This document shows, in pieces, positions 26,606-36,492 of a stretch of DNA of 64,000 bases. A program made the translations under genes and the position numbers. The notes beneath the pieces are model-generated. The model had not been told where the DNA came from. It was given only the letters and a program-made list of their open reading frames with translations, and made no database searches. This DNA is from UBA4582 sp002389265. Lineage in GTDB: Bacteria > Pseudomonadota > Gammaproteobacteria > Pseudomonadales > Azotimanducaceae. The stretch is taken from contig CALSRT010000002.1 of assembly GCA_943788825.1 (NCBI GenBank), positions 558,001-622,000 on the forward strand. Direction: 5' to 3'. Numbering within the stretch: position 1 is the first letter of the stretch; each line of letters opens with the position of its first letter.

Positions 26606-27694
26606 CTATTGACTGAAGTTTTCGGCTTTTTCGCGGGTTTTATCGGTACCGTAGGCCAGTGTTCGATCGCTACCAAACCAATTCGTGCCCTTGTCTTTAA
26701 TGCAATGCAGGTTGGCGCGCAGCAGGGTTGCATGACTCACCAGGGCGTCGGTCATATCGGCATTGGAGAAGTCTGCGAAGGTTAAGTCGCAGCCATCAAA
26801 ACTGCTCTCTGAAACATTAGCATCGGTAAACTGTGCCTGCACGAGTGATGCCTTGGCAAAATTACTTTGCCGAACGCTGGCCTCGTTGAAGAGTGCTTGG
26901 TCAAGCTGGCAACCCCTGAAATCACTGTTGTTGATGGTCGCCTTGATAAACATGGCATTATTGGCGATCGCGCCTTTGAAATTCGTGCGCTCAAGCTGTG
27001 CCTCCATAAAGCCGCATTGGGATAGTGTGCAATCAGCAAAATTGGCACTTTTCAGGCTGCTTTCACGAAATTGGCAAATTTTGATATTAACCCGTCGAAA
27101 ATCAAAACGGTCGAAATTGGCCTTTTGAAAGAACACCAATTCAAGGTTGGCACCATTAAAGTTGGCGCCAAGGAATTCCGGTTCTATGTAATTGGTACGA
27201 TAGTGTGTGGTGTTTTGCCAGTCAGAGTTATTGAGTTTGGGGTTGATAAAGTTGGTGTTCAAAAAATGACTGCCAACAAAACTGGCGCGATTTAACTGGC
27301 ATTTAACGAAATTAGTCTTTTCGAACTGGCAGTCCACAAATCGAGCCTGGTTAAGAATCGAGTCTATCAGGTTCAGACTGGTTAACGTCAGTTGTTGGCA
27401 GTGCGCGCCGACCAGGCTGCACTCAACCAAATTCGCGCCAGTCAGTTCGCTGGCGTGAAAACGGCAGTCGTCAAGGTTACATTTGACAAAACTTGCTTGG
27501 CCTAAATTCGACTCAGAGAAATCACAGCCACTAAAATCAACTTCGCTAAACACACCACCCGACAAGTCGATGGCCCTATAGTCCTGGCCGCTAAGGTCGA
27601 GTTGGGCGATGGTCGGTGGTTCATCGCTTAATCCCTTAATGCGATCCTGTAGCGCTTGTCGAGTGAGCTTGGTGTTGGGGTCTGTTGTGCTCAT
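26606..27694 (-). CDS. Pentapeptide-repeat protein of the T6SS cargo locus
   Basis: A 362-residue protein almost wholly made of A(D/N)LXX-type pentapeptides from about residue 30 to 345, with repeated ANF, TNF and SNF units such as GANLVEC, KTNFVKC and RTNFKGA. This predicts a right-handed quadrilateral beta-helix. Pentapeptide proteins occur repeatedly in DUF2169/DUF3540/DUF4150 loci, where they may act as cargo or adaptor. It is separated from DUF3540 by 14 bases and is not exported by a signal peptide. Confidence 0.9.
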   Translation of the reverse strand: MSTTDPNTKLTRQALQDRIKGLSDEPPTIAQLDLSGQDYRAIDLSGGVFSEVDFSGCDFSESNLGQASFVKCNLDDCRFHASELTGANLVECSLVGAHCQQLTLTSLNLIDSILNQARFVDCQFEKTNFVKCQLNRASFVGSHFLNTNFINPKLNNSDWQNTTHYRTNYIEPEFLGANFNGANLELVFFQKANFDRFDFRRVNIKICQFRESSLKSANFADCTLSQCGFMEAQLERTNFKGAIANNAMFIKATINNSDFRGCQLDQALFNEASVRQSNFAKASLVQAQFTDANVSESSFDGCDLTFADFSNADMTDALVSHATLLRANLHCIKDKGTNWFGSDRTLAYGTDKTREKAENFSQ

Positions 27695-28258
27695 GGATAA
27701 TGGTCGTCTGGTGGTCCCTTAGTAAGAGGTTGTTTTTTGGCAGGCAGATCATGGTGGGCTAGCCCTTGGCTACAATGGCTTATTACTTACGATAACAAAG
27801 CCTGCGTAGAGTGTCATGAAAAATAACGTTGAGAACTATCAGGGATTTTTTTTCAAGGGTTATCTTTCCTGCGCCCAGCGTCGCGATTTGCTTCGAATGC
27901 CGCTTCAGTTTTTGAACATGCTGCGAGCGCCGTTTTTTGGGACAAAAATTCAGTGCCTGCTATTTATCTACCGCGCGTATCCGCCAGCGCTACCATTGTC
28001 AGACGAGCCTGCCTTGTGCTCGGAAATGCTCGCGCGCGCAAGGCAAAAATACAATTTAGCGAGCGCGTACCTTTTTTTATAACTGTAAACGACGATTTCA
28101 ACGCATCGATTGGATCTAGTGTGGGGTTCCGCATAATCTTCCAATCAATCTTCCAATAACCACACCTCCGCCCGACCACCCCATTAGCGCCGGGGTTCCT
28201 TCGGGCTATCGCGGCTAGTAACGGGCACGAAGATGCTTACTAAATCCGGTTGGGTAGG
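27695..28258. other. 564-base gap downstream of vgrG, no convincing gene
   Basis: This is the only large break in the T6SS cargo run. A plus-strand ORF (27816-28082, 88 codons) has no ribosome site and no domain; minus-strand ORFs are shorter still. An immunity gene would be expected here if the VgrG tail were an antibacterial toxin, and I do not see one. Confidence 0.5.
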
Positions 28259-31200
28259 TTAAGAAATAAGAGTCAGGACCGCTTCAGCCAGTTTAACTTG
28301 AGTTTGGTGCAGATCAAGTTCGTCGCAAGCGATCATGATAGCCATTTGTTCTATAGTAGCGTTCTTCTTTGCGATCTTTATGGCCTCTGTAGCTTCCAAG
28401 TCGACAAGCCCAAACGCCGCTTCTGCTTCCATTCCCCAAAATTGGGTCTTCGCTTTTTCAATCCCCATCGGTGAAGTTTCAATAGTATTCTTAACGTATG
28501 CGCCAGCGAAAGACAGGTCATTTATCATGCCGGTCAAATCAAACTTCACCGTATTTTCCATCAAACCTATTTTTGTAGAAAATGTATTTTCCATCACACC
28601 TATTTTTGATGAAAAATTTGTTGAGCCCACATCCACATCCATGGCCATTTCTAATGTCGGCAATCCATCGCCCTTGAAGCTGAACTTGGTTCCTAGCTGG
28701 GGTTGACGAACAATTTCATAAGAAATCTTGGTGCCGTAAGCGGAATGGCTGACTTCCTCAACCTGCCCGCTTTCATCAAACAGCTCTTTTTTGTAGGTGC
28801 TCCAGCGACCAGGTGCTTCTGGGGTGACGTCATCTGCCTCGCTCCAAGATTCTGATAGTCCTCCTCCGGATACAGACTCGTAGAACTTCCCTCCCTCACC
28901 ATTAAGTTTAATGACTCTATGTACGCCGCCTTTTGCTACTTCAAAAGAACCGCACAATTCATTGATATCGATAGTTGGCGTCTTATAATTGTAATTGTAG
29001 GACTTGCCGTTAAAGTTCTTCGTTACCCAGGTTTTGCCCTTCCAGTTTCCTGTATCAAACTCAGCGGCGTCTGTGGCGTTCGTTTCATCTTTAGCTGTTC
29101 TTTGCTTTGGATTCAGTGCAGTTAGAGCGGGGTTGTTCCAATCCGGTCCGCCGTCATTCAGCAAATCGAGTTCGCCGGGCTTACTGTTAATCTCTGTGCC
29201 ATGCTGATCCATATGATTCTCGACGTAGCTATTTCCCAGGTTGTAGTTCCAATACCCGCCAAAATCATAAATATTACCCTCCTGAAGATTAATGGAATCG
29301 TGACGACCAATGCGGACCCTGGCCATATTTAGGAGATTTTTCCAGCGCGTCGGCGCAACGATAAGCTCCTGAGCAAGTGCCACCACTTTAACTTGTAGGT
29401 CATCATGGATTCTGACGGTCGCTCCAGTTAATGCTGGTTCAAATTTGCCGTGGAGCTCCGACTTATAATAATAATGATTATCAATAACCAGTTTTTTCAA
29501 TGCTTCGCATTCGTCATTAATTTTTGTTTCCATCTTAAAATCGTGTTTCGCTGCCGCTATATTTGCATTGCTGCTAAGCAACTCTATTGGCAATGGGGTA
29601 GTCGGCGGTATAGTGTTGCGGCAATAATCGCTAAATTTAAAGTGGCTGATCCGGTCTTTTAGGGCATTCGCCCAATCGTCAAACAACTTTTTGATGACAT
29701 CACCACCTAAAGTATTAACGAAACCCTTGCCAAAATGGTAAACTTCTTGTTTCCTCCACTCGTCTGAAAATTTCACTATAAGGTCGTTATAGTCAAGTAG
29801 TGTAATTTGTAAATTAGTAGCGCGAGCCTGAGTCGCTGTGTCGACCGTGATGTCAAGATTTTCATAGGTCTTTACTTTCAAGGGCTCAAACGCGGTCACC
29901 GCATCGATTAACTCTGCTGTATGATTAACTGAGGCTTCTTTGTTGTATCTGCTGGTATGCACCTGCCAATTACTGCCGTAGTGAAAGTGCTTGCTGTCGG
30001 AATTTGGCTGGGGATTCGTTGTCGTATTGTTAAATTGCGACGGGTAATAGTTGTATTCGCAGCCAGCGGACCAAAAATATTTGGGCCCGGATCGGCGCTC
30101 TATCAAGTACTTGCCGGATAACTCTTCGTCGTCTGTCATTACTACTGGAGTACTTGCTGGCTGGCCGTCAGTATCAGCTGGCTGGCCATCAGTACCAAGA
30201 ACATTGAAGCGATGATTGGAACCAGAAGCAACTGCTGCATTTGCAGCGGAACCGCTCGATCCGCTGATTGCAGAAGCGATATTCGTGGGTAAAGCGTTAG
30301 TTACTGCCGTAGTGAGGCGTTGACCACCTTTAATCCATTTGCGCTCGACTCCATTGGTCACCACAACAAAGCCATCGCCGGCATGATTCGGCGCGCCGAG
30401 GTGCATATAGGTATGATCATCCCCCGTATGCAGTTTGATGCGATTTTTGCCCGCTTGGTCTTCCAGTTCAATGCGATTGCCCGATGCAGTTTTAATGACA
30501 TTGGCGGTTTGATTGTCGGCATTCACGAGGCTCTGTTGGTCACCATTGTCGTTAATGGTGCCGCTGATAAAGGGACGGTCGGGGTCGCCGCCGATGAATC
30601 CGAGTAATACGCGGGTGCCATGGCGTAATGGAAAATGCATGCCCTCGCTTGTGCCGCCATAGGGTTGCATCATGCGCACCCAGTGCGAGGCTTTGCCGCC
30701 GTTACGGTCTTTACGGTCGAAGGGCAGTTTGACTTTGTAACGGCCAAAGGCATCTAGCTCGGCGTAGCCAGAGGGGTTTTCAGTATCAATCATCGCGTTG
30801 AGTGTGCCATTAATTTCTGGGGTCTGAGTTTGTCGTTTCGGCGAAAAATTATGTTCATTTGACAGCGCCGTGAAGCTGTTGCTGTAGCTCACTCGTTGTT
30901 CGTGGGCTTGGTCTTGGTATTCGCTCAGATTTTCCCCTTCATGGTGAATGCTCTCCAACAAGTAGGTTAGCTGGTTAAAAGTGTCCCGAGGATGCTGGCT
31001 AAGTTTGAACGTATGGCCGATATTCATGGCCGCCACATCACCTTCGCCGACGTAGGATTTCTGTCGAACCAAATACGCATTGGCATGGATTTCCGCAAGC
31101 GTTGCGCCTTCTTCGGGGGTCGTGATGTTTAAGCCATAGAGATTAATTTCACCGACGCCCCGGGGGTTGATAATCTTTTCACCGCGAATATCGAGGGAGG

Positions 31201-31954
31201 GTGTTTCATCATTAAAATCACGTAAGGTGACCTTCTTGGGCAAGGGTTGGCGCTTGCAAACAATGCTGGTGATCACATTGGCTTGGCTCGCGACGTTGAC
31301 GCCACCGTTGGGTTGAAACACTACCGACGCTGCGTTGTTCGTCGAGGTGATGCTGGGCAGTGCTTGATTGTTGTCGCAAAACACAATGACCTCGCCTGAG
31401 TCGCCGGGCTCAAAATAGTAGTAAATGCCTTCACGTTCGATAATGCGATGTAGGTAGTCTAAATGGGTTTCGTTGTATTGCAGCCTGAATGGCCAAGGGC
31501 GATAAGTTCTGCTGAGCTGAAAGCGAAAGTCTTGGCCCTGAATAAAGTCGGCCTCTTTAAGTATCGTGCTCAGTGTCGCCTCGATCGATTCATTCAAATA
31601 GACTTCATTGGTTTCAAACAAGCCCAGTTGCCAGAGTCGCGGTACGACGTTCGCACGATAAACGGTGCTGTCGGGCAGGTATTGGATATCTTCAAAGGCA
31701 TTCACCATGCCTTGAATCACGCGAACGGGTTGGCTATTGGTGACGGCGCTTGAACCGCCATAATAGATTTCAATGCTGCACGGCTGATTTAAGATAGTGT
31801 CGCCATCAAGCTCAAGGTCGGTGGACTTGAGCGTCAGTTCAAAATTGAACAGGCTCGAAATAGCTTCGCTGCCGGTAAAGTGCAACAGTGTTAAGCCATC
31901 GCCGATTGAATGGTCTTGTTGCTGGTACGTGAACTTGAAATAAAATTCGCTCAT
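28259..31954 (-). CDS. tssI: VgrG tip protein with long C-terminal extension
   Basis: A 1231-residue VgrG (TssI). Residues 1-~560 form the gp27/gp5-like spike: FKFTYQQQDHSIGDGLTLLHF opening (quoted as GDGLTLLHF), HYLHRIIEREGIYYYFE region (DYLHRIIEREGI), then GRYKVKLPFDR, HFPLRHGTRVLLGFIGGDPDRP and the GNRIELEDQAGKNRI blade. After a Ser/Ala/Gly-rich linker near 560-580 a further ~650 residues follow. They contain a GNIYDFGGYWNYNLG segment near 905 and, near the C-terminus, a duplicated KIGVMENT / KIGLMENT unit. I recognise no catalytic motif in the extension. It could be a delivered effector or a cargo dock. Confidence 0.93.
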   Translation of the reverse strand: MSEFYFKFTYQQQDHSIGDGLTLLHFTGSEAISSLFNFELTLKSTDLELDGDTILNQPCSIEIYYGGSSAVTNSQPVRVIQGMVNAFEDIQYLPDSTVYRANVVPRLWQLGLFETNEVYLNESIEATLSTILKEADFIQGQDFRFQLSRTYRPWPFRLQYNETHLDYLHRIIEREGIYYYFEPGDSGEVIVFCDNNQALPSITSTNNAASVVFQPNGGVNVASQANVITSIVCKRQPLPKKVTLRDFNDETPSLDIRGEKIINPRGVGEINLYGLNITTPEEGATLAEIHANAYLVRQKSYVGEGDVAAMNIGHTFKLSQHPRDTFNQLTYLLESIHHEGENLSEYQDQAHEQRVSYSNSFTALSNEHNFSPKRQTQTPEINGTLNAMIDTENPSGYAELDAFGRYKVKLPFDRKDRNGGKASHWVRMMQPYGGTSEGMHFPLRHGTRVLLGFIGGDPDRPFISGTINDNGDQQSLVNADNQTANVIKTASGNRIELEDQAGKNRIKLHTGDDHTYMHLGAPNHAGDGFVVVTNGVERKWIKGGQRLTTAVTNALPTNIASAISGSSGSAANAAVASGSNHRFNVLGTDGQPADTDGQPASTPVVMTDDEELSGKYLIERRSGPKYFWSAGCEYNYYPSQFNNTTTNPQPNSDSKHFHYGSNWQVHTSRYNKEASVNHTAELIDAVTAFEPLKVKTYENLDITVDTATQARATNLQITLLDYNDLIVKFSDEWRKQEVYHFGKGFVNTLGGDVIKKLFDDWANALKDRISHFKFSDYCRNTIPPTTPLPIELLSSNANIAAAKHDFKMETKINDECEALKKLVIDNHYYYKSELHGKFEPALTGATVRIHDDLQVKVVALAQELIVAPTRWKNLLNMARVRIGRHDSINLQEGNIYDFGGYWNYNLGNSYVENHMDQHGTEINSKPGELDLLNDGGPDWNNPALTALNPKQRTAKDETNATDAAEFDTGNWKGKTWVTKNFNGKSYNYNYKTPTIDINELCGSFEVAKGGVHRVIKLNGEGGKFYESVSGGGLSESWSEADDVTPEAPGRWSTYKKELFDESGQVEEVSHSAYGTKISYEIVRQPQLGTKFSFKGDGLPTLEMAMDVDVGSTNFSSKIGVMENTFSTKIGLMENTVKFDLTGMINDLSFAGAYVKNTIETSPMGIEKAKTQFWGMEAEAAFGLVDLEATEAIKIAKKNATIEQMAIMIACDELDLHQTQVKLAEAVLTLIS

Positions 31955-32106
31955 GAGCCTGTATCCTTAGCATCAATTTGTCTGAAATAACGTGCTTGTT
32001 GGGAAGCTAGTGCCTGTTGGAAATAAAATGTCTGGTTTTCTGTCGCCCACCTGACGGCGGTGACCGCAGTTACCAAAAACCCCGAGTTCTGTGCCAGCAA
32101 CTGCAT

Positions 32107-35028
32107 CTACGCCGGTCTCCAGTCGACCAGCAGGGTGTTGTCTAATATGGCGCCAACGAACAGTGTTTCACCTAACGTCGCTTTAAGAAAACTCGCGCTA
32201 TATAAGTTTGCGTAAGAGAAGTCGCAAGCGCGAATGTCTGCCTGCATGAGGCTGGCTTCCATAAAGTCGGCACCGTTTAAGTCGCTGCCGTGCAAGTTGC
32301 TATTGATAAACTGGGTTTTTTTGGCGATGGCGCGATTGAACTTGGCTTGCCTAATGCTCGATTCACCGAAGTCGCTGCGGCTGAGATCAGCGTCGGCAAA
32401 ATCACAGCGATTGAGTTGGCAATCTCTTAAGTTGCTGTCGGTGATCGAGGCGCCGTTAAACCGCGAATCGTTCAATGAGCAGCCACCGACAAAACGTACG
32501 TTTTTCATCACGGCTTGGTCAAAGCTGCTGTTGTCGAGCTGCGCCTTCACAAAGTTAGTACTCTCGAGGGTTGAGCCCTGAAAGCTGGCGCCGATTAAAA
32601 TGGGCTTGATGAAGTTGCATTTGGTCAGGTCGCAATTGATAAACTCACAGCCCGTTAGATCCATCTCAATAAAATTCAGTTTGGGAAAATGACAGTTGAT
32701 AAATCGACAGTGGCTCATTTTGGTTTCCAGGAGCATATCCATGCGTTCACCAAATTCACAATCCGTAAACTCACAATGACTTAAAGTCGAATGCGCGAGG
32801 GTGATCTCGTTAAGGTTCAAGTGGCTGAAGTGACAGTGACTGATCTGGGCCGCGCCTAAGTTGGCGCCCTCGATTAAGCAGTGGGTAAAGCGCACGCCCG
32901 ACAGTGTGGCGTGCGCGAAATTAATAGCAGTCAAGTCACTTTGGTTAAAGTGAATGTCAGTAAGCTGGCTGTATTCAAAAAAGCCGTGGTTCAGGTCAAT
33001 ATTGTTAAAGGTTTGTTGTTTAAGTGTGCAAAAAGCCAGGTCTTTTGCGCTGATCACTTGATTGCCGGCGTAGCTGGCCAGTAAAGCGGCGACCAGTGCG
33101 GGCTCTTCACCCTGATGGGGCGAGGCAGACTCGGGTATAAAGTGCGCGCCTTGTAAGTAAGCGTTACTGGAGAACTCGTTGGCTTTCTGGACTTGCTCAA
33201 GCAGCGAGTTATCGTTTAATTGCTGCTCTAATTCTTGTAGTTGCTGCTGTTGTTCGGCGGTCAACTGAATATTCTCTTCGGCGATCATCTTTTTTTGTTC
33301 TGCCAGCTGCTCGGCAGCCTGGGCGAGCTGAGCTTCTAATTCAATGGCATTGGGGCGGGCCAACACGGGAATGCTATTGGTGCCCGCGATGAGGTCTTCT
33401 AGTTGTTTTATGGCCGGCTCCAGCTGCTCGGCCATGTCAGGCTGCTGAGCCAATTGCTGTTTTAATTGTACGACCTGTTCCTCGAGCTGCTTGAATGCCA
33501 AGACCTTTTGCGCTTCTGCCATGGCCTGCATGTGTGCCGTGACATCATCCATGGCCTTGAGGTTGAGCTTGGTCAGATCAAGGTCATCGAGTTTAGGCGC
33601 GCTTGTCATGTCGCCGATGCCGGGCAATACTTTGTCGATTAAGGTTGTGAGTTTTTTCTGGTCTTCTGGCAGGTCTATGTCTTGGGGCGGCTGGTTGACC
33701 TTTTTGAGCAGCTCATCAGCCTGCTCGTGCATGTCGTTGGCTCTTAGCTCAGCCACTTGTGCGTCGATGCCTTCGGCCATTTGCTGTTCGGCTTGTTGCT
33801 GTTTTTTCTCGGCAAAAGCGCTCATGTTGGCGCCCATAGCCTGCGTGTATTCCTCATCGCCCAGTAGTTGTTTAAAACCGCAGCGTACACCTTCGGGGAT
33901 CAACGGCGCGGAATACATCATATATTTAAAGCTTTCTTCTGGATCGCTGCGCAGGCTGAGTTGCTCTTGGTAATAGTCTTTTGACTTGGGCGCATCTGTT
34001 AACCCTTGATGGACTATCATGAGTTTCTTGACGTCTTTGGCCTGCGGGTGATTGATTTCTACTGTGCCGCGATGAGCCACGATGCCGACATTTTCATTCG
34101 GGAAAAAATAAATGGTGTCGAGCTTAAGAGGAATCTCCTTGAAGCTAATGAGGGTGTTGTCCTCATCTCCGGTCCCGGCCTCGCCGCCGCCCTCGGCGGT
34201 GTCTAAGGTGACTTCCTGCTCGATAAAACAGCGGCCAACGACCCCGGGTAGCGTGCCTTCAAGGATCGGCATGCTGGGGTGCATATTAGTGATGCTGAAG
34301 GATTCATCGCCGACGACGTAGTCGTTAAATCGTTGGTCTGGCGGCGCTCGATAGAAATATTCCCAATTAATATCGGGCGCGAGCCCGGGCATATGGTTTT
34401 GTAAATAGCTGTCGTCGAAGGTGCCGAACAAGCTCCTGCGCTGCGGCCATTCGCCGTCAATGGGGCCAAAGCCCTGCGGTACATAGGCTCGGTCGGTGGG
34501 ATCCAGGTCGGCTGCCAGGATTGGCAAACTGGGGTGCTCGATGTTGGGTAAGAACCTTAATGGCTGGTCTGGACTTTCTTTCGCCAGGCCTTTGCCCGCT
34601 GTATTGTATTGGTGCCGCTCGCCACCGTAAGCATGGTCATAACTCAGGGGCATCTGGCTAAAAGGCACTGCGGCTGAGGCGTGCAATAGTGGACCCGCGC
34701 CTTGCCAGTAGCGTTCGCCGTGAACACTCAGGACTTTTTTGAGTTTGCCCACCCGGACCGCGACATCGACGCTGGGGGCTGGTTGCTGATTCGGCGCAAA
34801 CGCGTCGCCGAAGACGATAAACTCACTGCCATCTTTGTTGGTGGCCTCATCAAACAGAACGTTTTCGCCGATCACATCAGCAATAATTGGCCAAAGTTTC
34901 ATTTCTAGGATAGCTTCACCGGTGTCCAGGTAAAAGCCCCACAGATTTGACGCCACTAAAAATTGCTTGTGTTGAAACTGAAACGTTTTAGTCATTAGAG
35001 AGGCTTGCAGGCCTTTAACGATTTTCAT
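32107..35028 (-). CDS. DUF2169 - coiled coil - pentapeptide-repeat fusion protein
   Basis: A 973-residue soluble protein in three parts. Residues 1-~330 match DUF2169 (T6SS adaptor family): RVGKLKKVLSVHGERYW, PLSYDHAYGG and FGPIDGEWPQRR blocks. Residues ~410-640 are a Gln/Glu-rich coiled coil (QQQAEQQMAEG; LTAEQQQQLQELEQQLND). Residues ~690-965 are pentapeptide repeats (GANLGAAQ, CNFIKPIL, SDLNGADF). DUF2169 proteins act as chaperone/adaptors that load cargo onto VgrG. The gene lies upstream of vgrG by about 150 bases and probably opens the operon. The fusion of adaptor and beta-helix in one chain is notable. Confidence 0.9.
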   Translation of the reverse strand: MKIVKGLQASLMTKTFQFQHKQFLVASNLWGFYLDTGEAILEMKLWPIIADVIGENVLFDEATNKDGSEFIVFGDAFAPNQQPAPSVDVAVRVGKLKKVLSVHGERYWQGAGPLLHASAAVPFSQMPLSYDHAYGGERHQYNTAGKGLAKESPDQPLRFLPNIEHPSLPILAADLDPTDRAYVPQGFGPIDGEWPQRRSLFGTFDDSYLQNHMPGLAPDINWEYFYRAPPDQRFNDYVVGDESFSITNMHPSMPILEGTLPGVVGRCFIEQEVTLDTAEGGGEAGTGDEDNTLISFKEIPLKLDTIYFFPNENVGIVAHRGTVEINHPQAKDVKKLMIVHQGLTDAPKSKDYYQEQLSLRSDPEESFKYMMYSAPLIPEGVRCGFKQLLGDEEYTQAMGANMSAFAEKKQQQAEQQMAEGIDAQVAELRANDMHEQADELLKKVNQPPQDIDLPEDQKKLTTLIDKVLPGIGDMTSAPKLDDLDLTKLNLKAMDDVTAHMQAMAEAQKVLAFKQLEEQVVQLKQQLAQQPDMAEQLEPAIKQLEDLIAGTNSIPVLARPNAIELEAQLAQAAEQLAEQKKMIAEENIQLTAEQQQQLQELEQQLNDNSLLEQVQKANEFSSNAYLQGAHFIPESASPHQGEEPALVAALLASYAGNQVISAKDLAFCTLKQQTFNNIDLNHGFFEYSQLTDIHFNQSDLTAINFAHATLSGVRFTHCLIEGANLGAAQISHCHFSHLNLNEITLAHSTLSHCEFTDCEFGERMDMLLETKMSHCRFINCHFPKLNFIEMDLTGCEFINCDLTKCNFIKPILIGASFQGSTLESTNFVKAQLDNSSFDQAVMKNVRFVGGCSLNDSRFNGASITDSNLRDCQLNRCDFADADLSRSDFGESSIRQAKFNRAIAKKTQFINSNLHGSDLNGADFMEASLMQADIRACDFSYANLYSASFLKATLGETLFVGAILDNTLLVDWRPA

Positions 35029-35388
35029 GATCTTTACAGCAGTTCTCTGAGCGGGTGGACGACACTTTCGTTGGCAAACGGTGGTTTGGCGAACCGTGCT
35101 GTCAACCTGAGGCTATCAGGCGCACTTCGTGGTGCATGTTAGGTTGCCTGAAGTCCCTAGTGGAGGCTTGGCAAAAATAGCATAAACCACAAGCACTAAT
35201 CATGAATCATCTCGCCAACGCGTGCAATGTACAAGCGAGAACTGTACTGGGTCAGGTTTATGCTCTTAAAGTACCCGATATGTTTAGAAAAGTACTTATT
35301 TAACAGAGAGTTGGGGCCAGCTCGACGATTTAGAAAGCTCGCCGAAGCCGGTGTTGAAAACGTTGGTGCGCTGAGCGATGTTGGGGGT
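35029..35388. other. Gap with no recognisable gene
   Basis: These 360 bases lie between the start of the DUF2169 fusion gene and the end of the beta-barrel gene. The promoter of the T6SS cargo operon should be here. Short ORFs on both strands lack domains. No repeat or hairpin stands out. Confidence 0.45.
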
Positions 35389-36420
35389 TCAAAACTTCGC
35401 CTCGACACCCAGTCGAAGACGCTCGTCGATGGCTTCGCGACCGTCTTTCACGCCTTTGTCATGCTTGTAAAGGTAGCGCGCCGTGATGCTCATGATAGCA
35501 TTAATTGGAAATTTTGAGCTGATACTGCTGGCATCTACATTTTCATTTGAATGACCTATAAACTGGCGTTTTGTATGTGTGAGTGACACGCAGATGGCAT
35601 CCGTTAATGGATACTTTAGGCTAAATTTGTGCGAAACAAAGTCACGCACCCTATCATCTTCGTCGACGATATTGCGATCGCGCTGACCGACACCGGCGCT
35701 ATACTTAAAGACCTCGCATGGTGCGTGATAGTTATCGCCCCATATGGCATAGCCACCACCAAACATGATGGATGTATCTCGCTCGATACCGGCGAAGTCA
35801 TCTCGTGAGTAGTTAATATTAGTGAATCCGATCAGTTTTGGGTTGGTGGTGCTCTGGTAAGTGAAGTCGTTGTTCAGCGTGAATTTGTGGTACGTGTCTT
35901 CGTAACGTTGAGTCTCGACAGTATTATCTTCTGTAAAAAATTGTATCGTGTAAAAGTCTTCTCTCAAGGTGTAATCCACGTCGAATTCCCACAATAGCTG
36001 TGCTGTCAAAGCCTGATCTCGTTTGGCTGCTAGATCATAGTCTCGTTCGTCTCGGTTGCCCCGTGATAAGTCTGCAGCGCCAGAAAAATAGTAGTGCGTA
36101 GCCAGTGTCTTGGCGGGCTCGGATTGGCGCGTTTGATTAAGACTGGCCGTGGCCATAGCTTTGGGATCTTCCAGGTTTTTTTGTGCGGTGGGTTTGGTCG
36201 TTATCGCCGTTGCTTCACCCACGCCGCAGTTATCGAGTAAATAAGCCTTTAGCCGGCTTCGATCAAGTACGATGATGCCGGATTTCTCAGCTTCCAAAAA
36301 TAGTTCTGACGCGTTCTGATGGTCACAAAGCGGACTACTGGTGCCGTTGCCGTATGCTAAATAAGGTGTCGCTAGAACGAGTAGAGCGAGAACACTCACG
36401 ATGGTTTGTTTAAGACTCAC
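35389..36420 (-). CDS. DUF481-like outer-membrane beta-barrel protein
   Basis: A 343-residue exported protein. GTG 36420 is chosen because a GAGGG site lies 8 bases upstream and the signal peptide (SLKQTIVSVLALLVLATPYL) starts right there. After a Lys/Ala-rich linker the chain becomes antiparallel strands (HYYFSGAADLSRGN, NINYSRDDFAG, YSAGVGQRDR, HKFSLKYPLT) and ends RLRLGVEAKF with a terminal Phe. This fits DUF481 (YdiY-like) barrels. It follows the beta-propeller gene by about 70 bases and is probably co-transcribed. Confidence 0.72.
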   Translation of the reverse strand: MSLKQTIVSVLALLVLATPYLAYGNGTSSPLCDHQNASELFLEAEKSGIIVLDRSRLKAYLLDNCGVGEATAITTKPTAQKNLEDPKAMATASLNQTRQSEPAKTLATHYYFSGAADLSRGNRDERDYDLAAKRDQALTAQLLWEFDVDYTLREDFYTIQFFTEDNTVETQRYEDTYHKFTLNNDFTYQSTTNPKLIGFTNINYSRDDFAGIERDTSIMFGGGYAIWGDNYHAPCEVFKYSAGVGQRDRNIVDEDDRVRDFVSHKFSLKYPLTDAICVSLTHTKRQFIGHSNENVDASSISSKFPINAIMSITARYLYKHDKGVKDGREAIDERLRLGVEAKF

Positions 36421-36492
36421 AATTTTACCCTCGGCGCACCAATACTCTCCGTGGACATCCACTGATGGTGAGGATTGGTGAAGGTTTATAGC

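Noticed and set aside
27816..28082. 88-codon plus-strand ORF as a possible T6SS immunity gene
   Set aside because: Opposite strand to the operon, no ribosome site, and unconvincing composition.
28259..31954. Naming a specific toxin activity for the VgrG tail
   Set aside because: No nuclease, lipase, peptidase or NADase motif could be seen, so any activity would be a guess.
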